Shown one piece after another: positions 22,211 through 30,207 of a DNA stretch of 31,903 bases. A program made the translations under genes and the position numbers. Numbering within the stretch: the first letter of the stretch is position 1; the number at the start of each line of letters is the position of its first letter. Source of the DNA: CAZQSL01 sp964595945 (GTDB lineage Bacteria; UBP15; UBA6099; JAJRTR01); the NCBI GenBank assembly GCA_964595945.1, contig CAZQSL010000027.1, positions 1 to 31,903 of the forward strand. Direction: 5' to 3'. Below the pieces are notes generated by a model, which saw nothing but the letters and a program-made list of their open reading frames with translations, searched no databases and was not told the origin of the DNA.

Positions 22211-25200
22211 TCACCTTTCTGCTTTACTCAGGACATTTCTGACTGCCGCCACAATATCGGATGGTTCGTAGGGCTTCATCGCCATGCCCCTGAACCCGTA
22301 TTCCTGATAATTCGCGAGGACGGGTGATTCGGAGAATCCCGAAGCTACGATGGCCCTGACGCCGGGATCGGCTTCGAGGAGCAGTTGCATGGCCTGCTCG
22401 CCGCCCATGCCTCCGGGTACGGTAAGGTCGAGGATCACGATGTCGAAGGGCGATGTCTTCATTGCTTCGGAGTAGAGGTATACGGCTTCGAGCCCGTCGG
22501 AAGAGACGGTGACATCGACGCCCTGACGTTTGAGTATGATCTGCAGAAGGTTTCTCATCAGGTCATTGTCATCCATGATGAGGGCGCGCAGGCCCGCGAG
22601 GCTGACGCCGGCGGGAGCGGGGGCAGAGTATTCTTCAGGCGCCGCGTCGGTTGCTGGGAGCCAGAATGTGAAGGTGGAACCTTCGTCGGGTATGGAGTCG
22701 GCAGTGATGTAGCCGTTGTGCCTGGAGATGATCGAGAAACACATGGCGAGACCGAGGCCATGCCCTTTCTGCTTGGTAGTGAAGTAAGGGTCGAAGACGC
22801 GGGCAAGGTGGCCTGGAGTCATCCCCTGTCCTTTGTCGGCGATCGAAACGCGCACATAGCGTCCGGCCGGGACAGGGGGCATGGAAGAGTTGTACGGGAC
22901 TTCGTCATTGGAGGAAGTGACTGTGATGATGCCGCCTCCGGGCATGGACTGGTCGGCGTTTATGACGATGTTCTGGATGACCTGGCTGATTTGCCCCGAG
23001 TCCATCTGGGCATTCCATATTTTCCTGCCGAGCCTGAAGTCGGCGCGTGAGCTTGAGCCGCGAAGGACGAACCCGCAGGTCTCCCGCAGAAGGTCATTGA
23101 GTGATCCGGGCTTGAGGATAGGCGCGCCGCCTTTTGAAAAAGTGAGCAACTGTTTTGTAAGCAGAGTGGCATCCTTGACGGAGGATTTCGCGGTATTGAT
23201 GATTTCAATGGCCTCGTCGGGTTCGGTAGCGAGGATGTCGGCGGCGAGAGAAATGTTGCCGAGGATGACGCCGAGATAGTTGTTGAAATCATGCGCGAGG
23301 CCGCCGGCGAGGAGTCCGACCGATTCGATGCGGCGGAGTTTTTCGGTTTCGCGACGGGCGGTGAATAGTTCGGTGATGTCCTGTACGATAACGACGCGGC
23401 GGGTGGGGCTGCCGCATTCGTCCCTGAGGATTTCGGCCCGGATGCGCACCATACGCTCTTCGCCCGGAGGGAGCAGGAGCCGGTGCTCGCACTCGGTGAT
23501 GCCCTGCAAGTCTGACGACTGATCGTAGATGTGGGCGATGCCGGGGGCGTCATCCGGATGTATCCGCGCGAGCAGGTCCTCGAAGCGTCCCGTGAAGGCG
23601 GAGTGCTCGATACCGAATATATTGAGCAGTTCTTCTGACCAGTAGAGGCGTTTTGTAGTGATATCATACTCATAGCTGCCGATATGCGCGATGCGTTGCG
23701 CATCGGAGAGGAGCTTTTCGCTTTTCGCGAGAGCATCGGAAGAAATTTTTCGCTGGTTCTCGATCCGGTCGCGCTGCAGTCGCGCCGCGAGCACGGGGCC
23801 GATCATTTTTACGAGACTCTCAAGCAGTTCGGCTTCTTCATCCGTAAAAGCCTTGCTGTCACGTGCGATGGAAAGGATGGCGATGGCCTGGCCGTTGTGG
23901 ATCACGGGACATGAAAGTGCGTTGGAATTACATTTTGCGGCCATAGCTGAGTCACTCCCGCCCACGTCAAAACGGACAGTGCGTTTTTCCGCAAGGGCGG
24001 AGTGCCACAATGCACACCATTTGTCGGGCCCGATCCTTCTGCGTTGTTCGCAGAGATCGCATTTGCCGGCCGGGGATTCGGAAACGGCCTTGATGTCGAG
24101 AGTCTGATCCTCTTCGATGCAGCCGAATATGCCGGAGTCGCTATTGAGCGCCTTGACCACGACTGCGAGTGTGGTCGGGAACATCGATTCGCCGTCATTA
24201 GTCAGGAATACCGTTGCGATTCTGTTTTTTATTTCGAGTTCGTCCTGATACTTTTTCCTCGCCTCTTCCTCGCGGCGCAGGTCTGTGATGTCGCGCGCGA
24301 CGCCGCGCACTCCAGTCAGACAGCCGGCTTCGTCATAAAGTGGTGTGCCAGTGGTGACGATGCGGCGTTTTTTACCTTTTTTAGTGAGGTTGACAGTAGT
24401 TATTTCGAGTTTATCGTGCGAGCCTGCGGTATATTCGCTGAAGTACCGGCGCATGCGCTCGGTTTCGTCCGGTGGCATAAAATCTACAGGTGACCGCCCG
24501 ATCATCTCCCCGGGCGTATATCCGAGGACATCCTCGACCCTTTCAGAGCAGTAGGTAAAGCGGCCGTCGCTGCCGATCTCCCAGATATAGTCGGCCGATG
24601 CGAACGCGATGTCGCGAAACCGCTGTTCGCTCGCTCGCAGCCGGGTCTCGATGAGCTTGCGTTCGGTGATATCGATCGCAAAAGCGAAAATCATTTCCCG
24701 GTTGCCGAAACGTATGAAATTGGCCCTGATCTCGACAGGGAAAGTGGTGCCGTCCTTGCGGCAGTGGACGGAGTCGAGCGTCACCGCGCCTGACGATTTG
24801 ACCTGTTCCCAATGTGATGCCCACCGTTCCCGGGGCATCTGCGGGTCGATCTCGTAGACGTGCATCCTGATGAGCTCTTCGAACGGGTGACCGAGTTTGT
24901 TCACCGCCGCATCGTTGACATACACAAATGATGCGTCAGGATTGATCCAGTACACGGCATCCGAAAAGCGGTTGATCGTCTCATGTGTCAGCTTGAGCTG
25001 TTTTTCGATACGCTTGTGCTGGATGGCAAGGGCAAAATAATCAGCGAGGCGCCGGATCGCTGAAACGTCAACATCGGTGAAGCCGCGCGGCGAATTGGCG
25101 ACCGTAATCCGCCCGACAAGTGATTCGGCGATCAGGACCGGGAAGGAAATGGCGTTTTCGATCGGTATATGGCCTTGTGGCAACGCAACGAGTTGCGCGT

Positions 25201-26302
25201 TTCCGTCGCCGCGATTTGCGATTATGGTTTCCTTGGTGTATTTGAAATGGGTACACTGCTCCGAAGGTTTTGTCTGCACAGTATTACCATTGTTTGGATG
25301 ATCCATTTCATCAAGTGTGGAAGACAGTATCTCGCCGACCTCCGGATCAAACGCCATCACTTTGCCATCACGGCTGTCCGTGATATGCAGAGCCTGCCTG
25401 AGGATCAGGTCAGTGATGGCCTTGGTGTCCGAACCCGTCACGAGTGGTTCGTACAGTTGCGCGAAACTCTCATTGATCCTGCTTTCGTGCCGCGAGCGGG
25501 TCTCGGCGAGTACAACATCGGTGATGTCCACGAAAATCGTGGCGAACGACATGAAGCTCCAGGGGATCGCGATAATGCGAAAGTGCTTCCCCATCGGTTC
25601 GAAAAACACGGTGATCTGACGCATTTTTTTAGTGTGCACGACCTGGGAATATGTGTCGATGAATGGCGGATCGGGCGTACGGTAAGCATCAGTGGCGGTC
25701 TTGCCGATGACATCCGACGCGGGGATGCCGAGTATCTCTTCGTACTTGGGATTGACCGAAAGGATGCGGTAGTTGACAGGATTGCCCTTCGCGTCGCTGA
25801 TCATTTCATGCAGGGCGACGCCTTCGTCCATGCTTTTCAGCAGTGACGAAAACCTCTCATGGCTTGCGCGGAGGTCTTCGACGGTCATAGCGAGGTGCTC
25901 GCGCGCGCTGACAGTATCCGTGATGTCCTCGAAAATCGTGAAGACCTGATAAGGCTGTGCCGCGCCGTCACGTATCTGCGGATAAGAGTCGACCCTGATC
26001 CATTTGAGACGGCCCACGGCGGGACTGTACACACCCATGATGACTCCGGTGACACGTTCGCCAGTCTTCAAAGCCACCTGAGCCGGGTGCTGTTCGCCCG
26101 GGAACGGGCTGCCGTCTTCCCTGATCGCGTACCACCTCGGATCGAATGACGTGCGACCCATAACCTCATCCTGAGACAGCCCAAGTATCTTGCCGGCCGC
26201 AGGATTGGCGGCGGTTATCTCCCCGGCCGGATTCTGCACCACCATGCCGATGTGCATCGAATGGATCAGAAAATCATATTTCGGAGTGTCCGTTGAATTC
26301 AC
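22211..26302 (-). CDS. Hybrid histidine kinase with five PAS and two GAF domains
   Basis: I start at GTG (26302) with GGGAG eight bases upstream; an extension to 26548 would overlap the divergent HD gene and has no site. The 1363-residue protein has PAS-like units near 9-130, 150-270, 440-550, 560-675 and 870-980, and GAF units near 290-430 and 695-840. The second GAF has a Cys cluster (Cys748, 751, 763). The HisKA box is AGGLAHDFNNYLG with phosphoacceptor His1004. The ATPase has NIVINADQSM, ADKGQGM and GHGLGL. The C-terminal receiver, about 1238-1358, has Asp1292 and Lys1343. There is no transmembrane segment, so it senses cytoplasmic signals. Its output partner is unknown. Confidence 0.92.
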   Translation of the reverse strand: MNSTDTPKYDFLIHSMHIGMVVQNPAGEITAANPAAGKILGLSQDEVMGRTSFDPRWYAIREDGSPFPGEQHPAQVALKTGERVTGVIMGVYSPAVGRLKWIRVDSYPQIRDGAAQPYQVFTIFEDITDTVSAREHLAMTVEDLRASHERFSSLLKSMDEGVALHEMISDAKGNPVNYRILSVNPKYEEILGIPASDVIGKTATDAYRTPDPPFIDTYSQVVHTKKMRQITVFFEPMGKHFRIIAIPWSFMSFATIFVDITDVVLAETRSRHESRINESFAQLYEPLVTGSDTKAITDLILRQALHITDSRDGKVMAFDPEVGEILSSTLDEMDHPNNGNTVQTKPSEQCTHFKYTKETIIANRGDGNAQLVALPQGHIPIENAISFPVLIAESLVGRITVANSPRGFTDVDVSAIRRLADYFALAIQHKRIEKQLKLTHETINRFSDAVYWINPDASFVYVNDAAVNKLGHPFEELIRMHVYEIDPQMPRERWASHWEQVKSSGAVTLDSVHCRKDGTTFPVEIRANFIRFGNREMIFAFAIDITERKLIETRLRASEQRFRDIAFASADYIWEIGSDGRFTYCSERVEDVLGYTPGEMIGRSPVDFMPPDETERMRRYFSEYTAGSHDKLEITTVNLTKKGKKRRIVTTGTPLYDEAGCLTGVRGVARDITDLRREEEARKKYQDELEIKNRIATVFLTNDGESMFPTTLAVVVKALNSDSGIFGCIEEDQTLDIKAVSESPAGKCDLCEQRRRIGPDKWCALWHSALAEKRTVRFDVGGSDSAMAAKCNSNALSCPVIHNGQAIAILSIARDSKAFTDEEAELLESLVKMIGPVLAARLQRDRIENQRKISSDALAKSEKLLSDAQRIAHIGSYEYDITTKRLYWSEELLNIFGIEHSAFTGRFEDLLARIHPDDAPGIAHIYDQSSDLQGITECEHRLLLPPGEERMVRIRAEILRDECGSPTRRVVIVQDITELFTARRETEKLRRIESVGLLAGGLAHDFNNYLGVILGNISLAADILATEPDEAIEIINTAKSSVKDATLLTKQLLTFSKGGAPILKPGSLNDLLRETCGFVLRGSSSRADFRLGRKIWNAQMDSGQISQVIQNIVINADQSMPGGGIITVTSSNDEVPYNSSMPPVPAGRYVRVSIADKGQGMTPGHLARVFDPYFTTKQKGHGLGLAMCFSIISRHNGYITADSIPDEGSTFTFWLPATDAAPEEYSAPAPAGVSLAGLRALIMDDNDLMRNLLQIILKRQGVDVTVSSDGLEAVYLYSEAMKTSPFDIVILDLTVPGGMGGEQAMQLLLEADPGVRAIVASGFSESPVLANYQEYGFRGMAMKPYEPSDIVAAVRNVLSKAER

Positions 26303-26378
26303 TGTATATGCTCCCGCAAGACGGCTGAATCTTTCATAGTGCTTAACAGTATCTGTCCAATATGCGTTCCAGACCGGA

Positions 26379-26394
26379 TTGTGTGTATTCACAA
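26379..26394. promoter_or_regulatory. Inverted repeat in the divergent kinase/HD gap
   Basis: TTGTG and CACAA flank six bases, midway between the divergent starts. It could be an operator shared by both genes. The rest of the 208-base gap shows no clear feature. Confidence 0.35.
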
Positions 26395-26510
26395 CTATAT
26401 TAACCGATACAATCGCGATGTGGTAGTATTTTATGGTCGCGACGATGGGGCGCGAAAAACATACACGCCGGTAGACGAGCCGCGGATTACCGGCGCCGGA
26501 GCAGGCTGGC

Positions 26511-27050
26511 ATGGACAATCGGGAATTTCTCCATACGCATCTGATCACAAAAAATCTCAGAAATCACTGTCTCGCGACAGGCGCGGCGATGCGGGCGCTT
26601 GCCGCGCGACTCGGCGGTGACCAGCCGGTCTGGGAGACGGCTGGCTTTCTCCACGACATCGACCTCGACATCACGGGCGGTGACATGTCGCGACACGGAC
26701 TTGTGGGAGCTGATTTGCTGCGGGGACAGGGTTTTGATGATGAAATCATCGGCGCCGTCCTCGCTCACGCAGGAAAGAAGACGCCAGAATCACCTGTCGA
26801 AAAAGCGCTGACCTGCGTCGACGGGCTCACGGGCCTGATCGTATCTGCGACACTTGTACTGCCAACTAAAAAAATCGCGGACCTGACAACTGAAAGCGTC
26901 CTCAAGAGATTTCGCGAAAAGCGTTTCGCGGCCGGGGTCAATCGCGAACTCATCGCCTCCTGTGATCCGTGGCTCTCGATCCCGCTCGAAGATTTTGTGG
27001 AGATCACACTCGCGGCAATGCAGCAGATCGGTGGCGAGATAGGCCTGTGA
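26511..27050 (+). CDS. HD-domain phosphohydrolase
   Basis: This 179-residue single-domain protein keeps the HD metal and catalytic set: His19 (NHCLATG), His48-Asp49 (FLHDIDLD), His62, His86 (LAHAGK) and Asp104 (CVDGLTGLIV). Such enzymes hydrolyse phosphate esters, often of nucleotides. The start ATG has a purine-rich GGAGCAGG upstream. It is divergent from the histidine kinase and convergent with the DNA methyltransferase, with five bases between stops. The substrate is unknown. Confidence 0.87.
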   Translation: MDNREFLHTHLITKNLRNHCLATGAAMRALAARLGGDQPVWETAGFLHDIDLDITGGDMSRHGLVGADLLRGQGFDDEIIGAVLAHAGKKTPESPVEKALTCVDGLTGLIVSATLVLPTKKIADLTTESVLKRFREKRFAAGVNRELIASCDPWLSIPLEDFVEITLAAMQQIGGEIGL

Positions 27051-27055
27051 ACGGA

Positions 27056-28060
27056 TCATCCAGGGGGATTTGTATCTCCGAAGTCGAATTCATCATGATT
27101 TGAGAGTTCGGGGAAGGGGTTTTTCCACTGGAAGCCGGCATTGCCTGTGGCGCGGAGGTTTTCGAGGCGCCGGATGGAGATTTCGGCGTAGACGGGGTCG
27201 AGATCGATGGTGAAGACGCGGCGGCCGAGGCGTTCGCCCGCTATGAGCGTGGTGCCGGAGTGCGAAAAAAAGTCAGCGATGGTATCGCCGGGCTGAGACG
27301 ATGCCGAGACGATGCGTTCGATAGATTTCAGAGGTTTTTGAGCATAGCAGCCGGGGACATTTTCCTGCATACGGTAGAAGACCTGCTGGACGTCGACCCA
27401 GACATTGCCGGCGCGTATGCAGTCGGATTTGCCCCGTTCGGTGTTTTCGGTCATTTCGCCGCCGACTTTTTTGTAGTAGCCCTTGAGGATTTTGGGGATG
27501 TCGGTATATTCGGCATCGATGTTGAATCGCGGGTTGCCGCGTATGTAGTAGAGTAGTTCCTGACGGACCCACATCCAGTTTTTTTGAGTGCCGAATCCGC
27601 GCTGGTTGCGCATGGTGATGACGTTGCGGGGTATGAACTGCGGGAAGTGCTCGCGCATCATCAGTATAAAGTCGGGGAAAGGCTGGAGGCCGTCGCGGAC
27701 ATCCATGCCGAGCCAGATGTAGAGCGCGGCGTCCGGAGTCATGATCAGTGAGGCGGCTGTCATCCATTTTTTCGAGAATTCGATATAGTCGGAGAGTCCT
27801 GTTTTGGACAGTGCGCCGGTCGAAGCCGAGCCGCCGACAGTGATGTTGTAAGGCGGGTCGTTGACGATGAGCGCAGCGCGCGCGCCATCGAAAAGGCGGG
27901 TGACGGCCTCGACGTCGGATGCGTCGGCGACGCAGACACGGTGGCCGGATACGCTGTCGACCCAGACATCGCCGTGTCCGAGACGGCAGTGCGGGATGAT
28001 TTTTTCGCGCAGCGCGCCATCATAGTCGATGCGTTTAAGCTTTTCGGTAGTGTCGGTCAC
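27056..28060 (-). CDS. Orphan DNA methyltransferase, beta class
   Basis: The 334-residue enzyme methylates an adenine (N6) or cytosine (N4) in DNA. Motif IV NDPPYN lies near 67-72 and motif I-like ADFFSHSGTTLIAGE near 261-275, an order typical of class beta. I chose the GTG start because GGAG is nine bases upstream; the earlier TTG lies inside the T-run of the fapA terminator. The usual FxGxG of motif I is FFSHSG, which I have seen in site-specific methyltransferases without a partner endonuclease. No restriction gene or specificity subunit is near. It may regulate genes or protect against an invading element. Confidence 0.85.
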   Translation of the reverse strand: MTDTTEKLKRIDYDGALREKIIPHCRLGHGDVWVDSVSGHRVCVADASDVEAVTRLFDGARAALIVNDPPYNITVGGSASTGALSKTGLSDYIEFSKKWMTAASLIMTPDAALYIWLGMDVRDGLQPFPDFILMMREHFPQFIPRNVITMRNQRGFGTQKNWMWVRQELLYYIRGNPRFNIDAEYTDIPKILKGYYKKVGGEMTENTERGKSDCIRAGNVWVDVQQVFYRMQENVPGCYAQKPLKSIERIVSASSQPGDTIADFFSHSGTTLIAGERLGRRVFTIDLDPVYAEISIRRLENLRATGNAGFQWKNPFPELSNHDEFDFGDTNPPG

Positions 28061-28073
28061 AAGTGCTTTCTCC

Positions 28074-28101
28074 AAAAAAAACGGCAGGGGTTGCCTGCCG
28101 T
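28074..28101 (-). terminator. Strong intrinsic terminator after fapA
   Basis: On the minus strand ACGGCAGG and CCTGCCGT form an eight-base stem with a five-base loop, followed by seven T residues. It ends the fapA transcript just before the methyltransferase start. Confidence 0.85.
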
Positions 28102-28129
28102 GGTGAGTGATAGTGGATATGCGGTGATG

Positions 28130-29977
28130 TCACTCTTCGTTTTCAAAGGGTGAGAAAGTGATTTCGTTTTCGTGTTCGCGGAAAGTGGTTGCGTCGACGG
28201 GGTCATTGGCGATCCATGTGGTGTTGCGGATACAGATTTTGACGCCCGGCATGGTTTTGGTTTTGACGTTGACTTTGAGGCCGTGGCTGTTGAGGCGTGT
28301 GAGTTTTTCCTCGTAGTCTTCCTTTTTTTCCTTGAAGGCGCGGATTTTCGAGAGGAGTGCAAAGCGTTCGCGTGTCATGATGAGGATGCGCTCCTGCTGT
28401 TCGGGAGTGAGCTGGCCGCCCTGTTTCGCGCGGAGTTTTTCGGCGGTTTCGAGTGATTTGCCCTTGTTGTCGGCAGAGCTTTCGGCTTCAGTGACTTCGA
28501 GTTCGATCTGTTCGAGTTCGGCGCGGAGAGTGGGACTGCCGCCGATTTCGATAATTGTGGGAGTCTGGGTGGGGGAGCCGAGCTGGTTGCAGGTGATGCT
28601 TTTGGAGGCGCGGGTGATGCCGCCCATGATGAATCCCTTTTTGCCTGCGAGGACAATTTTCCCGGAGCTGCTGACTTTGGAGTAGAGGATGGATTCTTCG
28701 ATGTAGATGTCGCCGTCTGCATAAACGGTGGCTTTGTCGATGAATTTAGCGTTGATGTTGCCGCGGCACATGATGAGCGCCTTGTCCTGACCGACGATGC
28801 CGGCCTTGACGACGAGGCTGCCGCCGCATTCGATGGTTGCCATTTCGATGACGCCGCCGACTTCGACGTCGCCCATGGCTTTGATGGAAAAGCCGGATAC
28901 GACGTTGCCCTGCACTTTGACGGAGCCGGTGAAGCTGATGTTGCCTGTGGAGAAGTCGACGTTGCCCTTGATTTCGAGGATGGGTACCACGTTGACTTTC
29001 CCGCTGATGATTTTGGGCTGGCCGCTGACTGAGGCGACAAACATGTTGGGATCGTCCTGGCCGGGTTTTACGTTGAGGCCGACAGGCGGAGGGCAGTCTT
29101 TGCCGTCTTTGGCGATGAGGGGGGTGCCGTAGACGTCCATGCCATTGACGCCTTTTGTGGCGGGTGTCTTTTTTGCGACGGGATCGCCGGCTTTGACGGT
29201 CTGGAATATGTTGAGGTCCTTGAAGTCGACGAAGCCTTCTTCGTTGATGGTCGGGCGTGGTTTTTCCGCTTTGGTGTCGAAGTAGTATTCGATGTAAGCG
29301 TCGGCGCCGTCGACTGGTTTTGTGCCGAATGCGATGACGACGCTTTCGTTGAAGATTTCGTTTTTGACGATGCGTTCGATCATTTCCATTTTTATGGTGG
29401 CGGGCTGGATGCCGAGTTTTTTGAGCTGGTTGACGATGGTGGGGACGGTGATGTTGGCGCCGCCGTGGGGGGGGCTGACGGAGATGCTGACCTCTGTGGC
29501 GTCCGAGCTTGAGTTGATTTCGAATGCGCCGTCACGTTTTTCGGCGACCATGACGTAATCGCGGAATTTGAATGAGGTCAGGATAGTGTCGATCTTGTCG
29601 ATGTCGATGTAAAAATCGCCTGCGTCGAGGTTGTTGATGGCTTCCATGACATCGTGGAGTTCGGCTCTGCGGCCGCGGCCCATGGGCGGCTCGACCTTGA
29701 TGAGGACGCAACTGCCGTCGTCGCTGATTTTCGCGAGCACGCGGCCTTCGACCGGTTCGGGCTGCATGGGGGCGATGGGGAGGGGCTCGGTGGATTTTGT
29801 GTCGAACGCTCGCTGTACGACATCCCACGCGACCTGATCGACTGGTTTGCCTATGATGGCGTCCTTGATGGCGGGTTCGTAGTCGTCACGGTTTTCGTGG
29901 CATTCGGGCGAAAGTGTGAGCATTACTCCTGTGGGAAGGAATTCGAGTCTGAATTTTGTTTTATCAATTTCTGCCAT
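28130..29977 (-). CDS. FapA/DUF342 protein
   Basis: This 615-residue protein belongs to the FapA (DUF342) family, with an N-terminal domain and a right-handed beta-helix core. The helix consists of regular turns such as GNVDFSTGNISFTGSVKVQGNVVSGFSIKAMGDVEVGGVIE and GNINAKFIDKATVYADGDIYIE, about 335-470. The family is linked to polar flagellar assembly in Vibrio and to developmental or other processes elsewhere. A coiled-coil with EQIELEVTEAESSAD follows near 505-570. GGAGA lies upstream of the ATG. A longer N-terminus is unlikely because it lacks such a site. No flagellar gene is in the window. Confidence 0.88.
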   Translation of the reverse strand: MAEIDKTKFRLEFLPTGVMLTLSPECHENRDDYEPAIKDAIIGKPVDQVAWDVVQRAFDTKSTEPLPIAPMQPEPVEGRVLAKISDDGSCVLIKVEPPMGRGRRAELHDVMEAINNLDAGDFYIDIDKIDTILTSFKFRDYVMVAEKRDGAFEINSSSDATEVSISVSPPHGGANITVPTIVNQLKKLGIQPATIKMEMIERIVKNEIFNESVVIAFGTKPVDGADAYIEYYFDTKAEKPRPTINEEGFVDFKDLNIFQTVKAGDPVAKKTPATKGVNGMDVYGTPLIAKDGKDCPPPVGLNVKPGQDDPNMFVASVSGQPKIISGKVNVVPILEIKGNVDFSTGNISFTGSVKVQGNVVSGFSIKAMGDVEVGGVIEMATIECGGSLVVKAGIVGQDKALIMCRGNINAKFIDKATVYADGDIYIEESILYSKVSSSGKIVLAGKKGFIMGGITRASKSITCNQLGSPTQTPTIIEIGGSPTLRAELEQIELEVTEAESSADNKGKSLETAEKLRAKQGGQLTPEQQERILIMTRERFALLSKIRAFKEKKEDYEEKLTRLNSHGLKVNVKTKTMPGVKICIRNTTWIANDPVDATTFREHENEITFSPFENEE

Positions 29978-30046
29978 TTTGCTTCTCCGTAACTGATGTC
30001 CTCGTACGTGTGTGCGGGCTGTTTCCTGTGCGTTGATGTCTTGCAT

Positions 30047-30052
30047 ATTATA
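30047..30052 (-). promoter_or_regulatory. Candidate -10 element for fapA
   Basis: On the minus strand a perfect TATAAT lies about 70 bases before the ATG, but no good -35 was found 16-18 bases upstream. The 230-base divergent gap 29978-30207 shows no other feature. Confidence 0.35.
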
Positions 30053-30207
30053 CTATAACAGAAAACTACTTATTTTGTTTGGAAATTTACACTGGTTTTT
30101 TTGCTATCATTATGGGATGAATGGAGTTAGGATTTATAGTGTGCGGAATATGGTGTGCATGGACTATGCCGTGAGCGGTCAGGACATATCCGAACGGGAC
30201 AGGAAAG

